Positions 11,611 through 21,809 of a DNA stretch of 64,000 bases are shown piece after piece. The position numbers and the translations under genes were made by a program. The stretch's first letter is position 1; each line of letters opens with the position of its first letter. The stretch lies in contig CM048854.1 of assembly GCA_026545225.1 (NCBI GenBank), forward strand, positions 29,239,230-29,303,229. Direction: 5' to 3'. The stretch comes from Cornus controversa (lineage: Eukaryota > Streptophyta > Magnoliopsida > Cornales > Cornaceae). The notes beneath the pieces were generated by a model. The model made no database searches. It had not been told where the DNA came from and worked only from the letters and a program-made list of their open reading frames with translations.

Positions 11611-11805
11611 TGCCAAATTACACTAAAACCTCCATACACTATCAAAAAGTTTGACAAATTACTCCCTTCTGGCAGCTAAAATTTAAATTTTTAGAGGGGG
11701 CAATTTGTAACTTTTGGTAAATTGAGGAATGTTTGTTGCCCAAACATAATGAAGGTGTATTTTGCATCTTTTTAATAGTACACGGGGGGTTTTGTGCAAT
11801 TTTTC
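11611..11805. mobile_element. MITE family B, copy 1
   Basis: The left arm 'aaattacactaaaacctcc' then 'atacactatcaaaaagttt' pairs with the reverse complement of the right arm, 'aaattgcacaaaacccccc' then 'gtgtactattaaaaagatg'. The element at 17641-17889 has the same arm sequence. Length is about 195 bp. No target duplication is obvious and the exact ends are approximate. Confidence 0.7.
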
Positions 11806-12167
11806 ATATATATATGTGTGTTCATGCAATGTTAATTTATTATTCTTTTTCTTTTACCCGTTTAATATGATAATTTATTAATTTAATACTATAATATAAT
11901 ACAACTTTGTATATCTTTTGTCTTATATTTATTAGTAAAGTAGTTTGCGCAACTAATTGTCCATTTTCTTTATTATATTATTAAATAAGTTTAATAACTA
12001 AAAAGTGTCATTCTTTTTCGAAACATTTCCAAATCTAAAAATAGATATTATTTTCTAAAGTCCTTCATAATTTTATCGGCCTTAATACATTTGTATACCA
12101 TGCATTCCTTAATACTGTAGAAAAATATATTCCTCTATTTTCACTAAATATACCATCTTATTCTAAG
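11806..12167. other. AT-rich intron segment, nothing recognised
   Basis: No coding or repeat structure is supported. The last eight bases, ATTCTAAG (12160-12167), are the left target duplication of the next hAT element. Confidence 0.5.
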
Positions 12168-12468
12168 TAGGGGTGACAATTCGTGTTCCCATGTCGTGTT
12201 TGTGTCGTGTTAGTCTATAAGTATTCTACTAAATAGCTTAATTCTAACCCGATTCATTTAATAATCGTGTCAGACACCCTCAACACTAACCCAACCTGTT
12301 TATTAAACGTGTTACCCGTGTCGACCTGTGTAACCTGTTTAATAAACATGTCTTATGATGGCACGACTTGTTTAATAATATTTTTAATCCGTTTAACTTA
12401 GATCATATGAGTTTTTCCACCTCTAGAAATTTCTATGAAGATCATATAAAAAATAAAGTACATATCAA

Positions 12469-12679
12469 TGTTGCGAAAATTAACAGAAAAGAAGATCAAA
12501 CACGCAAGCAAAGACACATGGATTTACAAGGTTCGCCCAAAATCTAGGGCTACGTCCTTCTATAGGCACCTCCTAGGGTTATATAATAAAGTGTGAAATT
12601 ACTAAAATACCCGTCTAAAGTTGGATCCGCAAAGTTGGGCTAAGGTGTACAGTACAATCAGGCTCCACACTTCCTAACA
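12469..12679 (-). repeat. Copia copy 1, 3' LTR (shortened)
   Basis: This LTR is 211 bp against 261 bp for its partner. The gap falls after 'tacgtcctt', where the partner has a segment including 'agtgttgcagagttttcac'. It retains 'agtacaatcaggctccacac', shared with the LTRs of the second Copia. Confidence 0.92.
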
Positions 12680-12776
12680 ATCTCCCACTTGGAGACTAAT
12701 AATATCAATCTACAAACTCCCTCATGCTCATGCCCCAAACTATAGCAAAACACAGCAGCAACTATTTTCTCTGTCC

Positions 12777-15700
12777 TCAAGCTCGAACACCAACTGAAGC
12801 TAAGCACATCTTCAGTTTCTCAATAGTCACTACCTTAGTTAATATATTTGCTGGATTCTGACTTCCATGGATCTTCTCAAGTGATAACACCTTATCATCC
12901 AAAAGCGAATGAATGAAGTGGTACCTCAACTGTATATGCTTTGTTCTGGAATGATACATCGGATTCTTAGCAAGATGAATAACACTTTGATTGTCACTGT
13001 ATAAAATACTGTTCTCTCGCCCCTTACCCAACTCTTCCAAGAACCTCTATAGCCAAATCATCTCCTTACTCATTTCTGTAACTGCAACATATTCAGCTTC
13101 TATGGTCGAGAGAGTCACAATCTTCTACAACTGAGAGACCCAACTCACTACCATACCACCTAAAGTATACACATACCTAGTAGTACTCTTCCTATTATCC
13201 ATATCACCAGCCAAGTCTGAATCAACATAACCCTCCAACGCAATACCCAAACATAATGTGTATCTGTGGTACCCTTCAAGTATCTAAGGATCCATTTTGT
13301 TGCCTCCCAATGTTGTTTGCCTGGATTACTCATGTACTTGCTCACAACTCCCACTACATGCGCTATGTCTGGCCGATACAAACCATGACATACATCAAAC
13401 TACCGATAGTTGAAGCATGTAAAACATTTTCTATATGTGCTCGTTCCATTTCTATCTTAGGTAACTGCTCATTAGCTAGTCTAAAATGACTTACTAATGG
13501 GGTGCTCACTAGTTTTGCATCTTGCATATGGAACCGGTTAAGAACCTTTTTAATATACTCTGCTTATGATAACTTTAGAGTACCACCCACTCTGTCCCTG
13601 CAAATCCTCATAACAAGAATCTGTTTTGCATCACCCAGATCTTTCATTGCAAAGTGCTCAGACAACTGTCTCTTCAGATTATTAATCTCATCAAGGCTTG
13701 AACTTGCAATCAACATATCATCCACATACAAAAGCAAAATAATATAACTGCTGTCAAACCTCTTCACATAACAACAGTGATCTGCCTGTCACCTTTTGTA
13801 GCTATTACTACACATAAATCCATCGAACTTCTGGTACCACTGTCTCGGGGCCTGCTTCAAACCATACAAGCTCTTTTTCAACTTGCATACTAAACCCTCC
13901 TTATTAGTCACTATGAATCCCTGTGGCTGTCTCATGTAGATGTCCTACTCTAAATCACCATGAAGGAAATCAGTCTTCACATCTAACTGCTCAAGATGCA
14001 AGTCTTCTACAACCATGATTCCTAGTACCAATTTGATTATAGCCAGCTTTACAACTGGAGAGAAAATCTCAGTGTAGTGAACACCTTCCTTCTGTTGAAA
14101 TCCCTTCAAACCAATCTGGCTTTGAAGCGTTTGCTACCATCATGTTCTTCCTTAATCCGATTAACCCACTTGTTATGTAAAGCCTTCTTGCCTTTTGGTA
14201 GCTCAGTTAGCTCCCACGTCTGATTTGATATGAGTGAGTCCATCTCATCCTGCATAACTAACTCCCACTTGGTTGAATCATCAACCTGCACTGCTTCATT
14301 ATAACACTCTGGCTCACCACCATCAGACAACAACAAATAGTGTAAAGAGGGTGAATACCGTTGTGTAGGTCTAGAGATTCTGGAGGATCGTCTCACCGTA
14401 GTTATAGGTGTGCTTTGTTCTACCTATGGAACTATATTTTTTGGATTATTCTGAACTCTTCTCTGCACATCACCCTCGGTGATTTCCTCCAACTCAACAA
14501 ACCCATCACTTTCAGCATAAGCATCTACATTAGTAGATTCTACTGTTGATCTGTCCTTATACATTACTTTCTCATTAAATATGACATCTCTGCTTCTAAT
14601 AATCTTTCAATTTTGATCATCCCAGAACCGATAATCAAACTCATCAGTGTCATACCCAATAAAAGTACATTTTTTGGATTTTGGATCAAGCTTGCTTCTA
14701 GCATCAGAACTTATGTGCACATACGAAACACAGCCAATCACTTTCAGGTGTGAAAGGTTTACCTCTTTTCCGCTCCAAGGCTCCTCTTGTAAGTCTCCAT
14801 CTAAAGGAACAGAAGGTCTCTGGTTGATCAAGTATGTTGCAGTGTTAACTACATCAGCCCAAAACATCTTAGCTAACCCAGCATGTATCCTCATACTCCG
14901 AGCACGCTCATTCAAGGTTCTGTTCATGCGCTCTGCGAAATCGTTTTGCTGCGGTGTTCTAGGAATAGTCTTCTTCATTCTGATCCCACTAGTAGCACAG
15001 AACTCTTTGAAGCCTCTGTCGTCATATTCACCCTCATTATCAGACCTCAAACACTTTATCTTTAATCATGTTTCATTCTCCATCATGGCATTCCACTTCT
15101 TAAAAGTGTCAAATACATCAGATTTATTGTTTAGAAAATAAATCCATACCTTTCTTGTCGAATCGTCAATGAATGTAACATAATATGATGAGCCGCCAAG
15201 AGATGAAACTGGAAAAGGTCCCCACACGTCTGTATTAACCAACTCTAATTTTTCTGTCTTAGGTTTCCTACCGGTCTTTGAAAAACTGACCATTTTTTGT
15301 TTTCCGAAGATGCAATCCTCGCATAAACCAATTTTCACTGATTTAATTCTCAACAGTTTCCCCTTTGACAGAAGTGTCTTCATCCCCTTTTCACTCATAT
15401 GACCCAGCCTATGGTGCCACAGGTTTGAATCAATGCCTGAATCAGCAATTGTAACGGCATTCCTAGTGTTTGTCGTCATGTAAAAAGTACCAATCTTGTT
15501 TCCATGAGTCACAACCATAGCTCCTTTGGTGATTTTTCACAAACCACCCATGAAATTTACTACATGCCCTTCATCATCAAGTTGTCCCACAAAAATTAAG
15601 TTTCTCTTCAAACCGGAAACACGTCTCACATTCTGAATCTTTCAAACGGTTCCATTAGATTACTTGATTCGAACATCTCCCTTACCCACGATATTCAAAG

Positions 15701-16734
15701 GTTCATCATCAGCTAAATAAACCTTTCTGAAATCACCACTAACATAGTTCTCCATGATTTCATGATGTGGAGTAGAATGAAACGATGCACCCGAGTCAAG
15801 AACCCATGACTCAACTGGACTATCCACGCTCAAAATTAGAGCATCAGCAATATCTTCTGTGGATGCATTTATAAATTCCTGCTCTCCTTTGCCATTCTTC
15901 CTTCGTGCCCGACAATTTTTCTTTGAATGCCCTTTCTTTTCGCAATTCCAACAATTGCTAGGAAATTTTTCAATACTCGACTTGCCTTTACTTTTAGATT
16001 TCGATTTACTGCGATCCGTGCCTGTTCTTTCAGAAACTTACTATTTGTGAAAATAAAAAGAGAAAGGGCGGGTTGTCTAATATCGTTCCTCTTCTATTAG
16101 TTGATACTTCAAGGAGGTTCTTCCTCTGCTCTCTGTATTTAGAGTAGATCCAAATGGTTCGCCTATTTCTCTCCTACAAATTTCTTCATTGAGAATCAAG
16201 TCCTAAACATCATCAAACTTCAACTTTCCTTTTTCAGAAGAACTGCTCACTGCCGTAACAGTACCGTTCCAACTTTCTGGTAAAGAGAATAATAAATCAA
16301 CGCCCTGATCTCATCATCAAAATCGATTTCCACATAGCTCAACTAAGTCGTAACTGTGTTGAACTCGTTCAGATGGTTCGCCACTGACATATCTTCTGAC
16401 ATCCTCAGATTGAATAAACGTCGCATCAAATATACCTTGTTGGACGCAGAGGGTTTCTCATACATATTTGCAAGGGCTGCATCAAACCTGTCGTTGTCTT
16501 CCCCTTCGCAATGTTAAAGGCGACGTTACGAGAAAGAGTCAATCGAATAACTCCTAGAGCCTGTCGATCAAGAATAGTCTAATCAGCATCTTTCATGTCT
16601 TCTGGTTTCGTTCCTGAAAGAGGCTAATACAGATTTTTCTGATACAGATAGTCTTCAATCTGCATCTTCCAAAACCCAAAATATGTTCTGTTGAACTTTC
16701 CTTTGATCCTGATCTTTCCTTCTTCTGCGCCCAT
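12777..16734 (-). pseudogene. Copia gag-pol polyprotein (copy 1)
   Basis: Reading leftward from ATG at 16734: a gag region ('FWKMQIEDYLYQKNL', about 16690-16640); the zinc knuckle CWNCEKKGHSKKNC (about 15955-15910); the protease motif VLDSGASFHSTP (about 15815); integrase with HHRLGHM and CEDC (15440-15320) and the catalytic-core start NTDVWGPF followed by TFIDDSTR (15230-15150); reverse transcriptase with 'LLLYVDDMLIA' (about 13740); and RNase H ending near 12777 ('YSDNQSVIHLAKNPMYHSRTKH' region). At least four frame breaks or stops separate the pieces at 16640-15520, 15066, 14600-14400 and 13564-13040, so no full polyprotein can be made. The normal role is replication of the element through an RNA intermediate. 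Confidence 0.93.
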
Positions 16735-16768
16735 CGTTACCACTCGAACCTAAGGCTTTAATATCACT

Positions 16769-17029
16769 TGTTGCGAAAATTAATAAAAAAGAAGATCAAA
16801 CACGCAAGCAAAGACACATAGATTTACAAGGTTTACCCAAAATCTGGGGTTACGTCCTTAGTGTTGCAGAGTTTTCACTATGATGAAAAACGGGGATACA
16901 ATTACAGAGAGTTTAGACTGTATATATAGGCACCTCTTAGGGCTACATAACAAAGTGTGAAATTACCAAAATACCCCTTTAAAGTTGGGCTAAGGTGTAC
17001 AGTACAATCAGGCTCCACACTTCTTAACA
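16769..17029 (-). repeat. Copia copy 1, 5' LTR
   Basis: A 261-bp LTR, TG...CA on either strand. On the minus strand it opens TGTTAAGAAGTGTGGAGCC and includes 'CTATATATACAGTCTAAAC', a TATA-like promoter segment, also present in the LTRs of the second Copia. Confidence 0.92.
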
Positions 17030-17640
17030 ATCAATACATAAATCCTAAAATCAAACTATATTATAAATTTTGTATCTATGTATAAACTTATACTAAGGTG
17101 ATTCAACAATTAAAAAGACACCATAACAATCTCATCCTTACGTTTTATGGTTACATTAGGCATGTAAACAAATAGATTATAAACAATTGCAATATATATA
17201 ACTATGTATATATAAGTTTGTATAAAACCATAATATATGAATAACTCATGTCGTAATCATCTTGTAATCGTGTCGTAATTGTGTGACGCGTTAAATAGCT
17301 TAAACTCAAATCTAACTCAATTTTTTCGTGTCGTGTTTGTGTCGACCCATTTATTAAACGTGTCGGCTTACCTCAAACCCAAACCCGCTTAATTCGTGTC
17401 GTGTCTAATTTTGCCACCCCTAATTCTAAGTCAAAATTTTATAGATGATATTTGTTTTACAATTTCAATTAAATTTTGCCTTTGAATTTAAGCAATGAAA
17501 AGATCTGATTTAGAGCTTTTTCAAACTTTTGGTGGGAACATTATGTTTGCATTTGATTTGAATTGGGAGGGATAAATTGGATTAAAGTTCATTTTAAACT
17601 TATAACAAAAATTTGAGTCTGAATTTGTGTTTAATTCTTG

Positions 17641-17889
17641 ACCAAGTTGCACTAACCTTTCTTGTACTATTAAAAAGTTACAAAATATTTTATTTATTTA
17701 TTTATTTTTGGCAACAAACACCTCTCAATTTATTAAAAGTTGCAAATTATCTCTTTCAACTTCAGGTTGCGCGGGTGGGGTGCAATTTGTGGTAAATTGA
17801 AGTGTTTGGTGTCAAAAAAAAAAAAAATAGTAGAAGGGGCAGTTTTGTAACTTTTTGATAGTACAAGAAGGTTTAGCGCAATTTGATTT
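17641..17889. mobile_element. MITE family B, copy 2
   Basis: The left arm 'aagttgcactaacctttcttg' continues 'tactattaaaaagttacaaa'. It is inverted at the right as 'aaattgcgctaaaccttct' then 'tgtactatcaaaaagttac'. The internal text, including 'caatttgtggtaaattga', also resembles copy 1. The element is about 250 bp and does not code. Confidence 0.75.
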
Positions 17890-18782
17890 TTTTTTTTGTT
17901 TTCCGATAATTTGCCTATGTCAGATATTCATCGTTGAGCATCAAGATGGCCTTTGAGAACGTTTGGCTCAGCAATTTGACCGGAGCACTTGAATTCATGG
18001 AAGAAAAAAAAAAATTTATGCGTCATCTGCTTCAATGCAAAATATTTTGACATAAAGAAATTTTCATTTATAATATTTTACATCTTAAACATTTTTCTGA
18101 AAACACTTTTTGGTGTTTGGATTATATCTTGAGAGTATTTTTCAGAAAAAAAAATATTTTCTTTTTAAAATTCAATTATGTTAAAAGAATAAACTATATA
18201 GAGCATAAATCTAAAAATTCAGTTATTTTCTCTGTTTTTTTCCTACTTTTTTTAAGCAAATCAAAACAATATATAACATATATATTTTATCACTCGTAGC
18301 TGTTGGGACCAGTTTGGTCATATTTCATCCATAACCGGAAAGAATTGAACCAAGGGAAAATGTGTGAAGTTTTACACAACATCCCCCAATTTGCGAAATT
18401 ATTAATTTACCCCCACTTTTTTACTTTTCCAAAAATATCAAACTCTTACCCCCATCTCTCTTTTATGATTGCTTTCTTCTTTCATTCATGTCATCTGGGT
18501 ATGGCTTAAATATACAATTTTTTATTTGAATTTTAGTTATTGAATTTTTTTTATTGTAAAAAGATATAGGTTTGATATTCTGGTTACGTTTGTCCTTTTG
18601 GTGCTTTAATTTCTTTCATTTTTCGAGGTCTAACTTTGGATTTAATTTTGATTTTGTAGCCAAGAGTTGTGTTATTTAGATTTGTTATCACATAACTAAA
18701 CTGTTTTGGTTTAATAATTGGTATATTAGTTGGTGGTTTTTGTTTTTAGTAATGTTGATTTATCGATCTCAATAATATATTT
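17890..18782. other. AT-rich intron segment, no gene seen
   Basis: No supported coding region. Short plus-strand frames at 18117-18299 and 18303-18509 are AT-biased and carry no motifs. Confidence 0.5.
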
Positions 18783-19420
18783 TCTTGATAAGTAATATTT
18801 TATTTAAAAACACTCAAAAGGGGTGAGCATCCCAAAGAACAAAAAGGCCTAGAGGGCTCGTTAAACTGCAAAAATATCCACAAAATTCATTATATTTCAA
18901 CAAATTTACAATTTAACCCCTATACCTATAAGAATAAAGAACCAAGTATCGAGAATTTCAGGACCCAAGTCGGAGTCTCCTAGTTTGTTTCACTTCCTCC
19001 ACATAGTTATGGCAACGAAGGCGGGTTTGGGTAGGGGACCCCAATCCTATCCCATCTTCGTTTAGCAAAGCTCCGCCCAAAACCATTTATTATTAGGACG
19101 GGTTGGAGGTGGGATGGGACGGGGCATTTTGTCATTCCTACCTTCACAATCCCACCATAAATAAAGGAGCGCCACCCTCCAAGCATCACATGCTTTCCTC
19201 CACACTATATAACCACTACAATCCATAAACATGATCTTTAGAAACTTCGATATAACCCACAGAACACCATACAAAGCAAAGGTCATGCCCAACTATCCCT
19301 TGCCACTTGACAAAGCAAAAAGGGTGACTAACCGGCTCCTCTTGATTTGGTTGTGTGACTTTTCAAATAAAAAATGTATCCTATTGAATCGGTTAGAACA
19401 TTCCATTTGTATAATGTAAA
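18783..19420 (-). pseudogene. LINE (L1-type) 3' fragment
   Basis: On the minus strand 19290-19140 reads 'FALYGVLWVISKFL', then 'AWRVALLYLWWDCEGRN', a decayed version of the zf-RVT tail (compare 'PLCLWWGLWHERN' in the fragment at 1-655). The minus-strand end at 18783-18812 reads 'TTAAATAAAATATTACTTATC', a common plant L1 3' end. Between them, about 19014-19118, lies a GC-rich insert (gggtaggggaccccaatcc ... ggacggggcatttt), probably a small hAT-type scrap. Confidence 0.6.
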
Positions 19421-20018
19421 ATTTTAACAATTATGTCTTACTCTGATTTAAATTAAAATAGATACGTGATTTACTCGAGGAATGTTGGTAGTCCTTAAAA
19501 GTGACACTGATGGAAAATGATTATGATAGTAATCTTATGATTTGAAGAATCTACTCAGTAATGTAATCAAGCAAATTTCACATACTCATTTGACTTATAT
19601 GTCAATGCAATTCCCAATTACGTGTAAACATTTTACAATGAGAAACAATAATATTTAGTTTGACATGAGCAATGAACATTCCAAGAGTTTACTTCCGAAA
19701 AATAAAAATGAACATACCAAGAGTTCAAAAATGAGAGTTGTAGAAAGAGAGTCCATAAAAAAATTTCAAGGGGCTTAAGACTAAGATGTGTCATATAATC
19801 AATGTCTTGGACTTTGTAGCCCTACTTAAATTCAATATTGCAGCATTCTTCAAAGTTAAGTCACATAATTATTTTAAACAGTTCTCCTCTCACTCTGCAC
19901 ATACTCTCACTTAGCTAGTTTCTCTATGTGACATAATTTGCCACTTTTGCGCTTCTGTTCTCGTTCTCTTACTCGCTTTCGCTCCCGCTCTGTATGACTT
20001 AGCTTCAAAGGAGGTAAA
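19421..20018. other. Intron segment between LINE scrap and second Copia
   Basis: No gene or transposon end recognised. Bases 20014-20018 (GTAAA) are the left target duplication of the second Copia. Confidence 0.5.
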
Positions 20019-20312
20019 TGATAGGAAGTGTGGAGCCTGATTATACTGTATACCTTGGACTAACTTTACGGATCCAACTCCCATTGCATGTGTTATTTTT
20101 GGAGGGGTATTTTGGTATTTTTACACTTGTTATGTAGCCCTAGGAGATGCCTATATATACAGTCTAAACTCTCTGTAATTGTATGTCATTTTTCTCATTA
20201 TAGTGAAAACCTTGCAACACCAAGGATATAATCTTAGATTTTGAGTGAACTTTGTAAATATGTGTGTCTTTACTTGAATGTTTGATATTCTTTTCTATTA
20301 ATTATTGCAACA
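20019..20312 (+). repeat. Copia copy 2, 5' LTR
   Basis: It opens TGATAGGAAGTGTGGAGCC and ends TTATTGCAACA. The likely promoter TATATATAC is at 20151-20160, followed by 'agtctaaactctctgta'. The copy 1 LTR has the same segments. Confidence 0.93.
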
Positions 20313-20346
20313 ACTGGTATCAAAGCCTCAGGTTCGAGTGGGAGCA

Positions 20347-20611
20347 ATGGGTGCAGATGAAGGAAAGATCAGGATCGAAGGAAAGTTCAATGAAACAGAT
20401 TTTGGGTTGTGAAAGATGCAAATTGAAGACTATCTGTATTAGAAAAATCTGTATCAGCCTCTTTCAGGAACGAAACCAGAAGACATAAAAGATGTTGATT
20501 GGGCTATTCACGATCGGTAGGCTCTAGGGGTTATTCGATTGACATTATCTCGCAATGTCGCCTTCAACATAGCGAAGGAGAAGAGAACGACAGGTCTGAT
20601 GATAGCCCTTG

Positions 20612-20679
<68 letters not shown>

Positions 20680-21809
20680 CTCTGCATCCAACTAGGTATA
20701 TTTAATACGGTGTTTATTCAATCTAAGGATGTCAGAAGGTGCGTCAGTGGCGAACCATCTGAACGAGTTCAACACTTTTACGACTCAGTTGAGTTCTACG
20801 AGCATTGATTTTATTATCCCTTTTACCAGAAACTAGAACGGTACTGTTACGGCAGTGAGCGGTTCTTCTGGAAAAGGGAAGTTAAAGTTTGATGATATTC
20901 GAAACTTGATTCTCAATGATGAAATTCGTAAGAGGGAAATAAAAGAACCATCTAGATATGCTCTAAATACAGATAGCAAAGGAAGAACTTCTGAAAGAAC
21001 AGGTACGGATCGTAGCAAATTGAAATCCAAAACTAAAGGCAAGTTGAGTACTGAAAAATTTCCTGGCAATTGTTGGAATTGAGAAAAGAATGGACATTCA
21101 AATAAAGACTGTCAGGCAACAAGGAAGAATGACAAAGGGGAGTAGGAATCTGTAAACGCGGCCATTGAAGAAATTACTGATGCTCTGATTTTGAGCGTGG
21201 ATAGTCCAGTTGAGTTATAGGTTCTTAACTCGGGTGCAGCGTTTCACTCTACTCCACATTGTGAAATCATGGAGAACTAAGTTAGTGGTGATTTTGAGAA
21301 GGTTTATTTGGCTGATGATGAACCTTTGAATATTGTGGGTAAAGGAGATGTTCAGATTAAGCAATCTAATGGGATTGTTTGGAAGATTCAGAATGTGAGG
21401 CATGTTCTCGATTTGAAGATAAACTTGATTTCTGTGGGATAACTTGATGACAAAAGGCATGCAGTAAACTTCGTGGGTGGTTTTTGAAAAATCAACAAAT
21501 GAGCTATGGTTGTGGCTTGTGGAAGCAAGACTGGTACTCTCTACATGACGACAAACACCTGGAATGTCGTTACAGTTACTGATTCAAACATTTATTCATA
21601 CCTGTGGCACCATATGTTGTGTCATATTAGTGAGAAGCGGATGAATGCACTTCTGTCAAAGGGAAAACTGTTGGGAATTAAATCAGTAGAAATTGGTTTG
21701 TGAGAGGATTGCGTCTTTGAAAAATAGAAAATGGTCAATTTTTCAAATGCTGGTAGGAAACCTAAAACAGAAAAATTAGAGTTAGTTTATATAGACGTGT
21801 GGGGACCTT
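20347..21809 (+). pseudogene. Copia gag-protease-integrase start (copy 2)
   Basis: From ATG at 20347 the frame reads MGADEGKIRIEGKFNETDF, then 'KMQIEDYLY', parallel to copy 1 gag. Several sense codons are now stops (for example W to TAG or TGA, Q to TAG). The zinc knuckle at 21070-21115 reads CWN*EKNGHSNKDC, with one metal-binding Cys replaced by a stop. Protease (about 21215-21260) reads 'LNSGAAFHSTP' in place of LDSGAS, losing the catalytic Asp. The integrase zinc-binding part (LWHHMLCHISEKRM, about 21600-21650) is followed by '[10 protein letters not shown]', where Copia sequence stops at about 21809. Confidence 0.9.
20612..20677. repeat. (CA)n(TA)n compound microsatellite inside gag
   Basis: About 11 CA units pass into about 22 TA units. 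In copy 1 the same place reads 'cccttgcaaatatgtatgag' before 'aaaccctctgc', so the repeat replaced and expanded a short ATG/TAT-rich coding stretch. Confidence 0.95.

Larger units (their letters stand above)
12469..17029 (-). mobile_element. Copia LTR retrotransposon, complete but decayed (copy 1)
   Basis: LTRs lie at 12469-12679 and 16769-17029, ending TG...CA, with an identical 5-bp target duplication ATCAA (12464-12468 and 17030-17034). On the minus strand the primer-binding site next to the right-hand LTR is related to the initiator tRNA-Met site ('gtgatattaaagcc'), and a polypurine tract AAGTGGGAGAT precedes the other LTR. The order gag, protease, integrase, reverse transcriptase, RNase H is the Copia order. 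The left-hand LTR lacks about 50 bp. Most LTR differences are C/T or G/A transitions, as expected after DNA methylation. It is inserted in the hAT at 12168-17422. It belongs to the same family as the element at 20019-29015. Confidence 0.95.
12168..17422. mobile_element. hAT element split by a Copia retrotransposon
   Basis: The ends are TAGGGGTGACAATTCGTGTT and the reverse complement of 'aattttgccacccctA'. They are flanked by an identical 8-bp target duplication ATTCTAAG (12160-12167 and 17423-17430), the hAT hallmark. Subterminal 'cgtgtcgtgtttgtgtcg' motifs occur on both sides. Removing the nested Copia (12469-17029 plus its 5-bp duplication) leaves about 690 bp with no transposase, so this is a non-autonomous copy. 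Confidence 0.9.

Noticed and set aside
20499..20808. Frames rich in HTHTHTYIYIYI
   Set aside because: They are translation of the CA/TA microsatellite, not a gene.
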